From the NCBI GenBank assembly GCA_032622095.1, contig CP136067.1:91440707-91504706 (forward strand): a stretch of 64,000 nt of DNA, given 5' to 3'. Below, in pieces: positions 11,813 through 24,425 of the stretch. A model generated the notes under the pieces. It was not told where the DNA came from and searched no databases. It saw only the letters and a program-made list of their open reading frames with translations. Source of the DNA: Siphonodentalium dalli. Taxonomy: Eukaryota; Mollusca; Scaphopoda; Gadilida; Siphonodentaliidae. Each line of letters begins with the position of its first letter. The first letter of the stretch is position 1. A program made the translations under genes and the position numbers.

Positions 11813-12590
11813 TGAAATCCAGAACAAAGAGATTCGAGGGCAGTGTGACCATCTGTGCTACACGACGTTAAACGGGGCCGCCGCCCTGGCCACAGTGAAT
11901 AGTGCAGAATACTTATCATGTCGGTTGTTGCTGCTAGATGAGAGGGGAGAGGTGCTGGTACAATCGCAAGGAGGAGGTCACATGTCTGATGTTTGCGGGG
12001 TGGGTGACGTCCTTTTGACACCAGATATGTTATCATCAGAGATCCGCCCATACAGAGTAGCGGATCTCTCACCCACTGAATCGATTAGTGTTCGGGTGAC
12101 GTGCAAATCCGTATGTAACCTCGGGAATAATGTAGCCGTTGGCTTCAAGGATAAGGAGGGACTCGGTTTCGTGATGATAGTGAAATATGATGGCAAAAAG
12201 GTAGCTGAATCGCAGAGTCTCGGGTTGGTGCATGACATCAGGGTAACAGTGCTGACTGCATTTGACAGTGTATGCGCCATCAGTGTGTGCATGCTCCCAG
12301 ACAGGTCGCATATACGCGTCCTGTCACCGGACCTCAAAACCATTGTGGGTTCCTGCGACATTATTGATGCGTTTGTTAACGACGTGTGTAGCTTCCAGTC
12401 TGGATTTATCGTTGGGACGTCAAATGGTCAGATCCACATGTATGATGGAACCGGCAAACACATGCGGCAGTTAGATATAAATATAACACGTGTTATGGGC
12501 ATCGCATTCGATCCAAGGACGAACCACCTAGCGTGTATGGAAGATATTGTAGACGATAAGCGCAGGTTACATGTGTATCAGATGGAGTGA
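11813..12590 (+). CDS. C-terminal exon of a TRIM/NHL-like protein (beta-propeller-like)
   Basis: A long open exon of about 255 codons ending at TGA 12588-12590. It is compositionally protein-like and contains repeated strand-like segments (GEVLVQSQG, VMIVKYDGKKVAES, IRVLSPDLK, GFIVGTSNGQIHMYDGTGK) and a final GIAFDPRTNHLACMED. The pattern matches NHL-type beta-propellers that form the C-terminus of many TRIM-like proteins and bind ligands or RNA. A candidate acceptor is ...gttcag at 11812, but its phase does not fit the donor at 10013; another at about 11829 would. The open frame continues upstream of the acceptor by chance. No lesions are seen. An AATAAA occurs at about 13165. Confidence 0.55.
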
Positions 12591-12708
12591 ACTGGACACC
12601 ACTATTACTCACTTTGGCTCATCAGTATTGGAATACCATAAATATCCGTCCATTTCAGATGCTAAAGTTATCGCGGTGTGGTGGAGACATACACTCTTAA
12701 AACATTAG

Positions 12709-12860
12709 TTACTTCAGAGTACCTACGTAGGTACTAAGCTTTGTCCCAGGCTGAGTACCAACTGTTTGGTACTCTGGAGTACCAAAAGTGGTACTCTGGA
12801 GTACCAAACGTTTCGGTATTCTAGAGTACCAAAATGTTTGGTACTCTGGATTACCTACTA
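12709..12860. repeat. Palindromic GGTACTCTGGAGTACC minisatellite
   Basis: Several near-copies of ggtactctggagtacc, each nearly self-complementary, are separated by short spacers such as aaaagt and aaacgtttc. Isolated relatives occur near 12990-13070. This array could form cruciform or hairpin structures. The short open frame across it is repeat translation, not a gene. Confidence 0.75.
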
Positions 12861-13419
12861 AATATTTAGGTTCTATCCGGGCATTGTGCATATAATACCC
12901 ACTCTGCCTTTATGTCACCAAAGTCATGACGCACACGATATGAAGTGCCAAGAAATACACGCTTTCTTGACACACCCATTATAAAGACAGGTACTCTGAA
13001 GTATTTAGGTACTATGCATACTACCTAACAATGTGGTACTCCAGAGAACCACACATATAGGTACTAAGCGGAGAACTTGCCCAGAAATTACGAAACATGG
13101 CCGACGGCAAATTTAATAATGTGGCATGTTAGATTCCAAATGATGCTATGGCGTTTAAACATTGAATAAAGTACAAAACCACATGGACTCCATTTCATAG
13201 TGATAATGAAATAATCCGAATTATACATAAATTACTTTTATTAGTATAGAACCTTGATCGTGATTTTGTACTTAATTCAAAGTTTAATATCTAGATTTCA
13301 GGATTCCCTGTTACCTGCATGTGGAGTAAAATTGTTCTGAATGTCCAAAAATAATTTCTTAATTTGTGTGCAATAATATTAAAGAAACATTATAAATAAA
13401 ACATCTTAAAACAGGTATG
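12861..13419. other. No gene seen
   Basis: Non-coding AT-rich DNA between the minisatellite and the satellite array. It includes single relatives of the TACTCTGGAGTACC motif and one satellite-like phrase (ttacctgcatgtggagtaaaattgttctgaa, about 13312-13342). Confidence 0.5.
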
Positions 13420-15835
13420 GATGAAACACCAATCGATCTAGAATAGCCCGATAAATAAAAAACTACCTTGCGATAAATCGCAAACCTTTGCGAATCGCAA
13501 ACTACGTTGCAATAAATATATGCGATTTAGTGTAAAGGTTTTCGATTGATTACAAAAGGTTTGTGATTAATCGCAATGGTTTGCGATTTATCGCAGATAT
13601 ATTTTTATGCATTGTCACTAATGGACTTGAACCGTATAAATATAAATATAAATCAGACATCTTCAACAGGTCTGGGTAAACCACCAATCGATCTAGAATA
13701 GCATGGTTGGGATAAAATAGACCGATCGTTCTTTGACAGCCAGCATGCATGTGGGATAAGGGGAGCAAACCTTCGCGATAAATCACAAAACAAATTTGCG
13801 AAAAATTACAAACACCTTTGCGATAACTCGAAACCTTTACGATAAATCTCAAACATCTTTACGATGACTCTCAGACTGCGTACTGGGTGATTATATTTTA
13901 CGATTTATCGCAAACATGTTTGAGATTTGTGGCAAATTTTTTTGGCGCTAATGGGCTTCTGTAACCATTATAAATCAGACATTTCCCTGACCTGTTGCCT
14001 GCACGTGGAGTAAAAATTTGTCTGAAATAATCGTCCAAATTTCTTAATTTGTGTGTAAACATTATAAATCAGACATCTTAAACAGGTCTCAGTGAACAAC
14101 CTATCAATCTATAATTGAACGGTAGGGCTAATATAGACCGATCAGTCATTCACAGCCAGATGCATGAATTGTGAGAGGAGCAAAACTTTGCGAAACATCA
14201 CAAACACCTTTACGATGACTCTCAGACTGCGTACTGGGTGATTATATTTTACGATTTATCGCAAACATGTTTGAGATTTGTGGCAAATTTTTTTGGCGCT
14301 AATGGGCTTCTGTAAACATTATAAATTAGACATTTCCCTGACCTGTTGCCTGCACGTGGAGTAAAATTTGTCTGAAATAATCGTCCAAATTTCTTAATTT
14401 GTGTGTAAACATTATAAATCAGACATCTTAAACAGGTCTCAGTAAACAACCTATCAATCTATAATTGAACGGTCGGGCTAAAATAGACCGATCAGTCATT
14501 CACAGCCAGATGCATGAATTGTGAGAGGAGCAAAACTTTGCGAAAAATCACAAACACCTTTACGATGACTCTCAGACTGTGTACTGGGTGATTATATTTT
14601 ACGATTTATCGCAAACATGTTTGAGATTTGTGGCAATTGTTTTTGGCGCCAATGGGCTTCTGTAAACATTATAAATTAGACATTTCCCTGACCTGTTGCC
14701 TGCACGTGGAGTAAAATTTGTCTGAAATAATCGTCCAAATTTCTCAATTTGTGTGTAAACATTATAAATCAGACATCTTAAACAGGTCTCAGTGAACAAC
14801 CTATCAATCTATAATTGAACGGTCGGGCTAAAATAGACCGATCAGTCATTCACAGCCAGATGCATGAATTGTGAGAGGAGCAAAACTTTGCGAAAAATCA
14901 CGCAAACCTTTGCGATAACACGCAAACCTTTACGATAAATCTCAAACATCTTTACGATAACTCTCAGACTACGTACTGTGTGGTTATATTTTTCGATTTA
15001 TCGCAAAGATGTTTGAGATTTGTCGCAAAGGTTCTATGGTGCTAATGGGCTTCTGTGAATATTATAAATGAGACATCTTAAACAGGTCTGGGTCAGGATT
15101 TCCCTGACCTGTTGTTTGAAATAATCTTCAAAATTTCTGAATTTGTGTGTAATTAAAGTAAACATTATAAATCAGACATCTTAAACAGGTTTGAGTGAAC
15201 AACCTATCAATATATGCACAGTCTGGCTAAAATAGACCGATCAGTCATTCACAGCCAGATGCATGAGTGATGAGGGGAGCAAACCTTTGCGATAAATCGC
15301 AAAACTTTGCGAAAAATCGCAAAACTTTGCGAAAAATCACAAACACCTTTGCGATAACACACAAACCTTTACGATAAATCTCAAACATCTTTAAGATAAC
15401 TCTCAGACTACGTACTGGGCGATTATAATTTGCGATTTATCGCAAAGATGTTTGAGATTTGTCGCAAAGGCTTTTTGCCGATAATGGGCTTCTGTGAACA
15501 TTATAGTTCAGACATCTTAAACGGGTCTGGATCAGGATTTCCCTGAACTGTTGCCTGCACGTGGAGTAAAATTTGTCTGATTGTCTGAAATAATCTTCAA
15601 AATTTCTTAATTTGTGTGTAATTAAAGTAAACATTATAAATCAGACATCTTAAACAGGTCTGAGTGAACAACCTATCAATCTATAATTGCCCGGTCGTGC
15701 TAAAATAGACAGATCGGTCATTCACAGCCAGGGGAGCAAATTTTTGCGATAAATCGCAAAACGACTTTGCGAAAAATCACAACCACCTTTGCGATAACTC
15801 CCAACCCTTTGTAAATAGCGTGCGATAAGCAAAAT
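13420..15835 (+). repeat. 350-440 bp satellite array, about five to six units
   Basis: The landmark acgat(g/a)actctcagact recurs at about 13861, 14212, 14562, 14954 and 15393, giving periods of about 351, 350, 392 and 439. Each unit contains 'ttgcctgcacgtggagtaaaattt', 'aatttcttaatttgtgtgtaa' and several copies of GCGATAAATCGCAAA or its complement. Units in the middle are very similar; the edges are more diverged. Repeated short minus-strand frames (for example 14249-14449 and 14599-14799) are products of the repeat. Confidence 0.92.
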
Positions 15836-18800
15836 ACTCAACAATTGGGAGACCATGAACTTTGGTTACTTAACTCATTGAACGTTGCACGCCGGCGACG
15901 AGATATCTCGTCGCCCAGATTTACGTCCCGTCCTTTTCGTTGCCGAATGCTCTGTTTGCGTTCCCTGTACCCATAGGCTATATATCGTCTGCTAATTGAA
16001 AACTAGTATCCAAACATTCTTCGTGATATTATCTATTTCTTATATATTAAAAATCCTGATAGTTTTGTCACATAATTCACGGTTAACTAGAGGCATGCTG
16101 AACGCGTGAAGTGAGAAGACGGCGCCGATTTACGGATCATTATGAAATGTTTCATGGCTTCGTCAGGATTTGTCATGTGACGGAAATGAGATCGTAGAAA
16201 TCGTTGGTTATATAATTTTATTGCTCCAAACCATGGTATGTGAATTTTAATCATTGCTATTAACGATTCAAATAACAACCTGAACATTGTAAATTATAAA
16301 ATTAATAAATAATATTAAAATAATTCAAATTCAATTCCCATCTATATATATATATGCCTACGTGGTTTGATATCATAATCCCGGGTGTGAAATCACTGGC
16401 TAGTCAGCTGATCATCCATGTGTATCGCTCGTTTTGGATACTTGTTGTAGTGAAGATACTTGTTGTAGTGAAGACGGTCCAATTGGTTTATATATGTGCG
16501 CAGATAAGAAATTATTGGTGTTAAATATTACGTACAATGTGTTAGCGAAAATGAAGCAACGAACATCAAAGTTTGATGTGACGGGCGTCATGACGTCGCC
16601 CCAGGGAGGCTGGCCGCCGGGCGATGTAATCCACAAGGAGGCTGACGTTCAATCAGTTAAAACTGACACCATGTTGTTTGCAAAATACCGCTATAGCGCT
16701 CACTAGTCCTCGCTACAAGGAGATGTTGAATGGGTTACCAGAATTATTATCACTCTCCCAAACAAATTGCCACAGTGTTCAGTGTTTTGCTTATCGTACA
16801 CTTCCAATGTGCCGTATCAGTATATGAACAAATGCTAAGATAACACAAATAGAGTTTAATGTATTTAATATATGATAAAGTTCGGTAAAGCCATAGTTAA
16901 TAAATTATTCTCCATTCGCATCTATGCGTCAACGAGTCAATGTCTGATCACCAGAGCCATATAATGTAGAACTTCGCGAATATGGTTTCCAGTTATGTAT
17001 GAGGTTATTTCCTAGCAAAGCGGAAATGGCAGAATCGCTCAGAATGATAGCCACACATGTTTTGATGAACATGATGCATCTGGACATTGGAATGGTTTAC
17101 ATGTTCATGTATGTATACAGCTAAGCTCTAATTGACCCCCCCTTAACGGTATTGGCCACCGATATTACTACGTTGTTGATATTATTAACATTGATTAATC
17201 CTACCATTGCCGACCTTCGAACCGTTTTAAAGTCAACATTATAAACACCACATAGTGTATATTTCTGGCATGGCTTGACGCTGCCTTGGTAGTTGCGAAT
17301 GTCGGTCAGCGACCAACTTCGAATGTTGATTAAACCGTAAACAAATTATTAATTGAAATATTGTTTTGTGTATATATATAGTTAACATGGTGCATGGCGC
17401 TGATGAAAAGCTGGACTGGGTGTTTACAAGGTGGCCATGTGAAAAATTAGTGTGGAGTACAGTGGTCGCAAAATATTATTAATAGTACTGTAGAAAGATT
17501 ACCTGCGGTTGCCACATATCAACCACTTGACCGTGGTTGAACGGCGGTATGGTATAACCGGTGTCATTAACGCCCTACAACCTTGTTAAAGGGGGATGAT
17601 TAATTAGAGCATAGCTGTAGTACGTTACTAAAAGCTTACGATTGATTCAGTGATAATGTGTGTCCCAGAATTGGATCCGTATCTCCGAGATTATCCGCCA
17701 TTCCATAGATATACCAGAACAATATCACAGCATCACAGGCATTTCGATCAAAATAATAGCAGACTCCGTAACTGGGCGACATGTCATGGCGACATGGTTC
17801 TCAAATCACGTTTCGATGAAAATTGAAGAATTTGATCCATCGTCCTTTGCACAGGTACTTGTACGTTGACATGTGACGTCATAACTCCGACTAATTTCTA
17901 CAGAATTGGGTCTCGTAATCCTAGTCACCAGTGGTTGACTCTTGTGAGTTAATTGGACGGTTTATAATTTTGTGAAATTTAAGTATCTGTCTTTCGTAAT
18001 TCACAATACTGTCGTGCATGTCAAATGTAACCCCACTGCTGACTGCACTCAATGACTTTTGAATTTGGTCTGTCTCAGTTCACCGAAAATTGCTGCTTTC
18101 AAGTTCTTCAGAGGAGAATATCAATTATTAGCGCCCGTAAATTTATCGGAGGTTATATATCATCTTGTCCCGCCCATGTACAAACATAATCCACGCAGTG
18201 TTGACAATATTCCAGGTCATTGAGAAGCCAGTTAGGTCCAATTTGATAAAAACGACTCACATAAGCCCACACGCTTGATGTCGAATCCGGTCCATGACGT
18301 TATATGCTAACTATTTTGTAATTTCCGTTCTATTATTCATGGAATCAATACTGTTTAAACTAGTAATCACAGCCCCGTTATAATCCGAATAACGATGCTT
18401 GTAAAATAATTAGGAAATTACCATCAACTAAATAAAAAAGGTTACACAAACATTTATGTACTTTTGGAATCCAGGACATGTCGACCCATTCGACGTAGAG
18501 TAAAACCATCGCCCTATAGGTGGCACGCTGGACAAGAGTCGGGCAGCCCACGCGGTAATGAGGCCAACAATATACGCGTATTAAAAATATGGCAAAATGT
18601 TCCTAAATCTAAGCATTATTGTGAAATTGATAAACGGAAGATGTGCGGAAGGTATAGAGAGTCTTACCAACTCTTGCGAGATAGTTTCAAGAGGATGTAA
18701 ACCATGCATGTAAACTTCGACGACAAAAATTATCACGGGCAGATTAGTCCGGTATAACAATTGTGGATGATTAAATGTGGACGATTAGTTGTGAGACATC

Positions 18801-18952
18801 TCTCTTAAACCGATGCGACGTCCGAGTGGTTCAAGATGAAAAGTGTAATGAATGGGGCATTCACACTGAAAATCGAGATGTCCCCACGACAACGTAAACT
18901 ATCGTTGGAAATGTGGAAAGATAGAAACTTAGATTCTGAACTATCTGGCTGG
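15836..18952. other. No gene seen
   Basis: I see no recognisable family. Noted items are a TA run at 16341-16355, an 18-bp direct duplication (gatacttgttgtagtgaa, about 16436-16471) and short open frames at 17660-17869 and 18464-18700 without domain signals. Confidence 0.5.
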
Positions 18953-20717
18953 ATTCGTCGTCTCCGGTTTAAACCCCCGAGTTTAAACCTGGTTTAAACA
19001 TACATTGGCTGTCCAGCCAAACCGCGTCTAAGTAGGCATTATACTCGTTCAGTTACCAACAAATTGACAATTCGATTTGGTGACATGAGCGTACAGTCAA
19101 ACTACCCTCTTACCCATCGGACCAAAAAGACAAGTCGATATAATGGTTATTAACAGGTCATAAATTATCGCGAACTCGTGCACGCTTATTGAATTTATTA
19201 ATTGAGAAATAAGTATCGCTCATGGACCATTACTCAGATCTGAAAAGGGGCATGTCTATCAACGCGAGTTTCGCGCGCTGTTTAGCAATTTGTTCGTGGT
19301 AGGTTTTCTGCAAGATGATTTACCCGTGAAGACAAAATTTGATGTATTTACTAGTATATATGTATATATTAAAGGGTATAGGAGTTGTATATCTGTATGT
19401 CCGTGTGTCTGTTCGCAACTGTTCTAAAACTGATTTTAAAAATAAGCAAAATTTAATTAATTATTTTGTATCTAACAAGAAACAATATTTAAAATTGATA
19501 TTAATATTTGTTTTAAATTTAATTAAATTTGTTTTTAAATTAAAATGTTCAAATGGTCGAACTGTGCGCAAATGTGACGCAGGCTCCTATCGCATTAAGG
19601 CCCCTCTGACGCTGAATAAAGGCTCCATAATCGAGTCAAACCTGGACCGAGAGGTCAGTCAATTAAAAGCAATTTGCTTATGAGTGCATACCAGGCGCGC
19701 ATCTGAACTGTTTGAGGTGGGCAACCAAACAGAGGCGCAGCTTTTAATACAAAAATATATTACATGCGTTGCTTTTTTTCAATATAATATATTTTCCGTC
19801 ATGCAGAAAATCAAAAAAAGTTCCCAGGTGTTGAACTGGTGGAATATTATGGGAATTTATGGGTGGGGCCAGAGTAGAGCTTTGTGGCATGATATGCATC
19901 AAATGGAGTGATCAAATTTGATTCATATAGCAATATAAGTTCAGGATTGCAAACTATTTGCATATCATATCTGGTCATGCAGTAGCTTCGTTTTGGTGTC
20001 AAAATTAAAACGTTGAACCATTCAAATTAATTCGCAGAAAACACCAGTATTTGTGATTGCCACAAACCACAAAAAAAAAACACAAGATAGTAGTAAAAAT
20101 CATATTGAAGGAACATGGCCATATATACGAGCAAAGCTCGCGTGCGAATGAATCAACTGTGATATAATAACACCAGTCGGCAGCTGCCGCTTAGACACGC
20201 CCTCACTCGAAATAATTTACATTTCCACCATTTGATTGATTGTTTGACAATTATAAACCGTGATGAAGAAAAGACTGAATCGTCATCTCAAGTTTAGCCT
20301 CGGTAAAGCTGGTTTAGCTGGACCGCCGAAATAGATGGTTTAGTTGCCAGTTTAAGCTTATAAAACGCAAACAAAATATCGAAATTGACAAAAACTTATC
20401 CCCACACGCTTTATAGGTGTGAGTGCTTCTCGCTTATAAATTTCCAATAAAAATATGGTCGCTGTCGTAATTATTGATTTTTGTAATCAATCAAACCAGG
20501 CGGTCCGCATTACTAGTAGGAAAGTACGATTAATTATCTCGACGATACAGAGACAATACTGATAAACCACTGGTCTGGCAGGACCAGGTTTAAACCAGAG
20601 ATGACGAATGCGTCACTTAGACCTGCGGTCGCGGGTTTAAACCACGGATTTCGCTGAATCACGGCGGTTTAAACCTAGATGTTTACGTAGACCAGGTTTA
20701 AACCTGAGATGACGAAT
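18953..20717. mobile_element. Candidate non-autonomous element with ATTCGTC / GTTTAAAC inverted ends
   Basis: The left end reads attcgtcgtctccggtttaaac and the right end is its imperfect inverse (gtttaaacctgagatgacgaat). Subterminal GTTTAAAC palindromes cluster near both ends (18967-18999; 20587-20705). Two internal relatives of the end motif occur near 20283 (same orientation as the left end) and 20600 (as the right end). No target-site duplication or transposase is apparent, so the limits are tentative. Confidence 0.45.
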
Positions 20718-20940
20718 CGGGCCTCTAAGATTAGCTCTGACTAACTTATCTTTAAGATTCTGATTCTTCTTATATGCGATTATGACTTTTTTTTCGTGGT
20801 TCAGTCAGTTCTCCTTCCGACATGATCGCCTTCTCTGTGTATATTCGCGCAATTTCGGTGCTGCGGCGATCATATACAAGAGGAAGACAGATCAAGCTGT
20901 TGGGTGGATCTGGTTGATACATATTCATATATATATATAG

Positions 20941-21120
20941 TGTGGTGTTAAAGGCGCGGATGGCCTTCACGGTGGGTATTGCTGTCAAAATATTCACATC
21001 CATTAAAACCGCCATATTCAGAAAGACTATTAAAATATAAACATATACCAATCATAAATATTACGTAAATATTATGTTATTGTCCATTTCGTATGCTTTG
21101 TTATGCTGTTATGTAAACAA
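20941..21120 (-). repeat. Hydrophobic-anchor repeat, copy A
   Basis: On the minus strand this reads gtttacataac...atgattggtatatg...tttatattttaatagtctttctgaatatggcggttttaatg, related to copies at about 21108-21335 (plus) and 34910-35105 (plus). One frame gives a hydrophobic run (VYILIVFLNMAVLMDVNIL) also seen, with changes, in the other copies. It could be a decayed exon encoding a signal or membrane anchor, or a dispersed repeat that happens to be open. In this copy the ATG is out of frame with the hydrophobic run. Confidence 0.45.
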
Positions 21121-21335
21121 ACGCCAAAAACGTTACAGAACATGGCTTTTGTTTACATAAGACAACGTACAGACTTGACTATGGCATACTATTTACTCAA
21201 CATTTATGATTGGTATAAGAAAAAAATATATTTATATTTTAATATTCTTTCTATTGTTAGCAGTTTTAACGAGTGTGATTATTTTAACAGTATACCACGA
21301 AGACCATCCATGCCTTTAAGTGTTGAAGGCCAAAC
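21108..21335 (+). repeat. Hydrophobic-anchor repeat, copy B
   Basis: This is the plus-strand counterpart of copy A, facing away from it, so their 5' parts (gtttacataa) form an inverted pair. Here an ATG at 21208 is in frame with a basic tail (MIGIRKK) and a hydrophobic run (YIYILIFFLLLAVLTSVII), a type II anchor pattern. A TAA follows after about 37 codons. No downstream exon was identified. Confidence 0.4.
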
Positions 21336-21339
21336 TTAT

Positions 21340-23130
21340 TATCCCTGCAGTAGCATAGCTTTAGTTTCCTCGACTGTTTCAGAGGGACTATCTATAAGAA
21401 CATGAAACGAAAGTCAGTGATCAAGACGTGTCCTAGTGAACCGAAATGGTTGGCAACTGGTTTCTACAACTTAAGTTTGTTATCTGATAGATGTAACATC
21501 ATGTGGCAAATGGGTTAAATTTTGGTCTAATCTGCATATTGGAATTTGCAAAACTGACATGTTATAATGTAAATTGCCTGTGCAGAGTAGCAATCCATTT
21601 AATTGTTGGTCCTATATTGAACGCGCGGTTTTGCCCTGAATCAAATTTCCTATCTGAATATATTGGCTGGCGTTCATGGCCTAACGCTTATACCACATAT
21701 ATCTAAACGTATATCCACATATAATTTGGCAAAGTTCTGCTTGAACTGTCTGCATGTTATGTAGCGCCTACACGAAACGTTATCGGGAGCATGTCCTAAT
21801 ACAGTATACAAACAGTATGCGTAACGCAAAACAGTTAAGATGGTGGCGATATAATGTTTGGGAGAGTGATTCGTAGTGACCCACTCAACACCAAAAGTTT
21901 CAGTGGTAATGGTGAGCGAGTGCATGGGTGTGGTGGAGGCAGTTTTATCCAAACCTCACTATACATGTATATTATATACGACCCCGAATCGCAACGACAC
22001 CGCAAACGTTATATATAATAATGCAAAAGGAATCGCATTGTACACACACATGTACGTCTAAAATGTCTATTCGTATTAAGCCACATTGGGCATAGTGAGG
22101 TCGTCACGATGTTGAGTGTTTTGCTTATAGTGCGCTCTTAACGTACTTTATGTGAATCAGTAAACCCGACCGCACACGATTCATCAATGTTATACGCAGC
22201 ATGCACATCATACATTATTTTTGCACAGCATTCGGCAGAGCCAGCCTTTTCTCGTGAAAATAATCACATAACGGTTTATTTTAATGAGCGAAATAAGCTC
22301 ATATAGGCATTATTTAAACTAAAAATACGCTCTAAATGGACATAACACGCGGTTTTGAAAACTGCCCAATGTGGGACTATTTCCATACGAAATAATCCCA
22401 TATTGGCATTAGCTAATCTAACGTTTTTCATCTACAAGACATACCAGATGCACTCTTTTATAATGTGCTACGTGTATCTCTGAGGTCCACGCCACTCAAT
22501 GGAATTCACCATGGGCTTATTTCAGAATCATGTAAGTCAAATATGAACCTATGTGAATATTTAGGTTCAAGATGAACCTGTTTGCTCGGGGATGTTTTGG
22601 GAGATCAAATTGGTTTGATTGTGTTGCGTGTTGCAGCGAATCATGAAATGTCATCCAATCACGTGATTGTCGCATATCAATAATAAGCTCTAGTTTTGAC
22701 CGACCTTGATTGAGACAATTTGAAACAACGCCTCGTTTAAAAATAAAAGTATTTAATGCATGATAGTAAAATCATTAAGATGTCACTCAATAGGCTACAG
22801 TTTGAAGACGTAATACACATAGATTGTCCTCAGCGAATAATGTGATAATATACTACACGTTCTGTGGTGAGAGCTGAACATATTAACATTTTGTTATGTT
22901 GATGACCATCAACCTACGGCACCGGCAAGTTAACAGGCTATCGAATTCGTGCAATATTGTTTAATTAACTTGATTCACATTGCGTATATATTGGAAGATT
23001 ATTGCAAGTGGAATATGAAATAACTTTGTCAACGTGGGCATGTTGTGTGTTGCATGATGCGGCGTGTGAGGTGAATCGCACCATTGTTTCGCGATTGCCC
23101 AAAATAGACTGATCCATGTTTTCAAAAAAA
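21340..23130. other. No gene seen
   Basis: AT-rich DNA without a recognisable coding or RNA gene. Open frames at 21503-21706 and 21674-21952 show no domain pattern. Confidence 0.5.
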
Positions 23131-24045
23131 AATCTCGAGAAGTGTAGCAGTGAAAGTTTTTTCTGAATGAAACTTAAATTTACCTCGACATTCTGAATGC
23201 GCTCGACTAATATGTGTTTTTCTCTCGAGAACAGACTATCTGAATTTTCTCTGAACTCCTGTTGCAGCCTAACTGGGCATTACCTATCATTTACGTCTTC
23301 CATTGGTTGGTATAACTTCTAAACTAAATTGACTACTTTTATCTAATTGGACTAGCCCTGGTATGGAAAACTCTAACTGTTATAGCCCGATGTGCGGTTT
23401 ACTGCCCGCATCGGGTATTATAGGATGACCAGCGTGATAAAGGTAACGATCATAATTCCAGACAGCCGCCTTTACTTTATTTGAGCAATCAAATGACCAA
23501 TACCACAAGTATACTCAATGTTATTCCCACCTCTCGCCATTTCCGTGTCTGGTGTGATCATATGCTCGCAAATAAGATTTATACGGCGAGTAAGACAAGG
23601 AGCTAAAGCGTGCACCGCCCAGTTGCATATACAGTTGTGCCCTTCGATAATGTGGTATAATTAGTCAAGATAATTCGCACTAATTTAAAGGGGTACTGTA
23701 CACTAAATCCGACCATTTATGGAAACTTCTCCTTTTATACTCAACAGAATATATGCAACAAACGAATGAATTTGAGCCATGAATTATTGCAAAATACACT
23801 ATTTGCTCTATGAACGATGCAAAAAATTATGGTAATTATAATGGAAATGAATATATGGCTGGAGTCTTTTTTTCATAGATCACACAAGTGTATTTTGCAC
23901 CAATCCATGGCTCAAATTAATTAATTTGTTGCATATATTCTGTTGAGTATAAAAGGAGATGGTCCCATACATGGTCGAATTTAATGTATAGTACCCCTTT
24001 AAATAATTAGCGATATTATACAACTTGTATAGTATGCCTAAATAT
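23131..24045 (+). repeat. Third, partial copy of the duplicated segment (LINE-free)
   Basis: It matches 3768-4650 of copy 1, starting at aatctcgagaagtg and ending at cctaaatat. The left limit coincides with the 5' end of the LINE in the other two copies, and the sequence to its left (ttttcaaaaaaa) is not LINE. It contains its own version of the MITE. Confidence 0.9.
23684..24003. mobile_element. MITE with long inverted repeats, copy 3 (longest form)
   Basis: Same TTTAAAGGGGTACT ends and TAA flanks as the other copies. At 320 bp it is the longest version: it has the 12-bp cccatacatggt segment (copy 2 has a near-identical one) and a further ~20 bp (tggctggagtctttttttca) in the loop that neither other copy has. 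Confidence 0.85.
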
Positions 24046-24425
24046 ATATATATATATCCTTTATTTTCCTCCGTTACACGAAGAGCTTATCAAACATTAA
24101 ACATCATAATACAAATATTTACACAAGTGGGATGAACAGGTGAAGAAGACATATACAAATGAATACATATTCAGACAGAAATCAAAGTCAGAGCGACAGA
24201 CAGACATACAATGTGCATATACGCAGACAGATATGTCGATTGGCAGATATGCGGACACATGCAGGCGAACAGATATACATACATACACTGACGAGCGGAC
24301 GGATGTACAGACATGTACACAGTCATAGACACACACGCGCGCACCCCCACACACATATATATATAAATACATATATACACATATATATACATACACATAT
24401 ATATACATATATATATATATACTAG
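24046..24425. repeat. TA/CA-rich microsatellite block
   Basis: (TA)n at 24041-24057 and a long GACA/TACA/TATA mixture from about 24190 to 24421 surround a short unique segment (24060-24140). Overlapping frames on both strands are low-complexity. Confidence 0.85.

Noticed and set aside
14249-15634. Recurring ~66-codon minus-strand frames as a small gene family
   Set aside because: Their repetition is explained by the 350-440 bp satellite and the sequence shows no protein-like conservation apart from the DNA repeat.
13420-15835. CRISPR-like array of short palindromic repeats
   Set aside because: Repeats are not evenly spaced with unique spacers, units are satellite copies, and the genome is animal.
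17660-17869. Short plus-strand frame with balanced composition
   Set aside because: No homology, splice sites or neighbouring exons could be recognised; an overlapping frame in another phase is equally open.
24097-24425. Cysteine-rich short frames
   Set aside because: Microsatellite translation in several frames at once.
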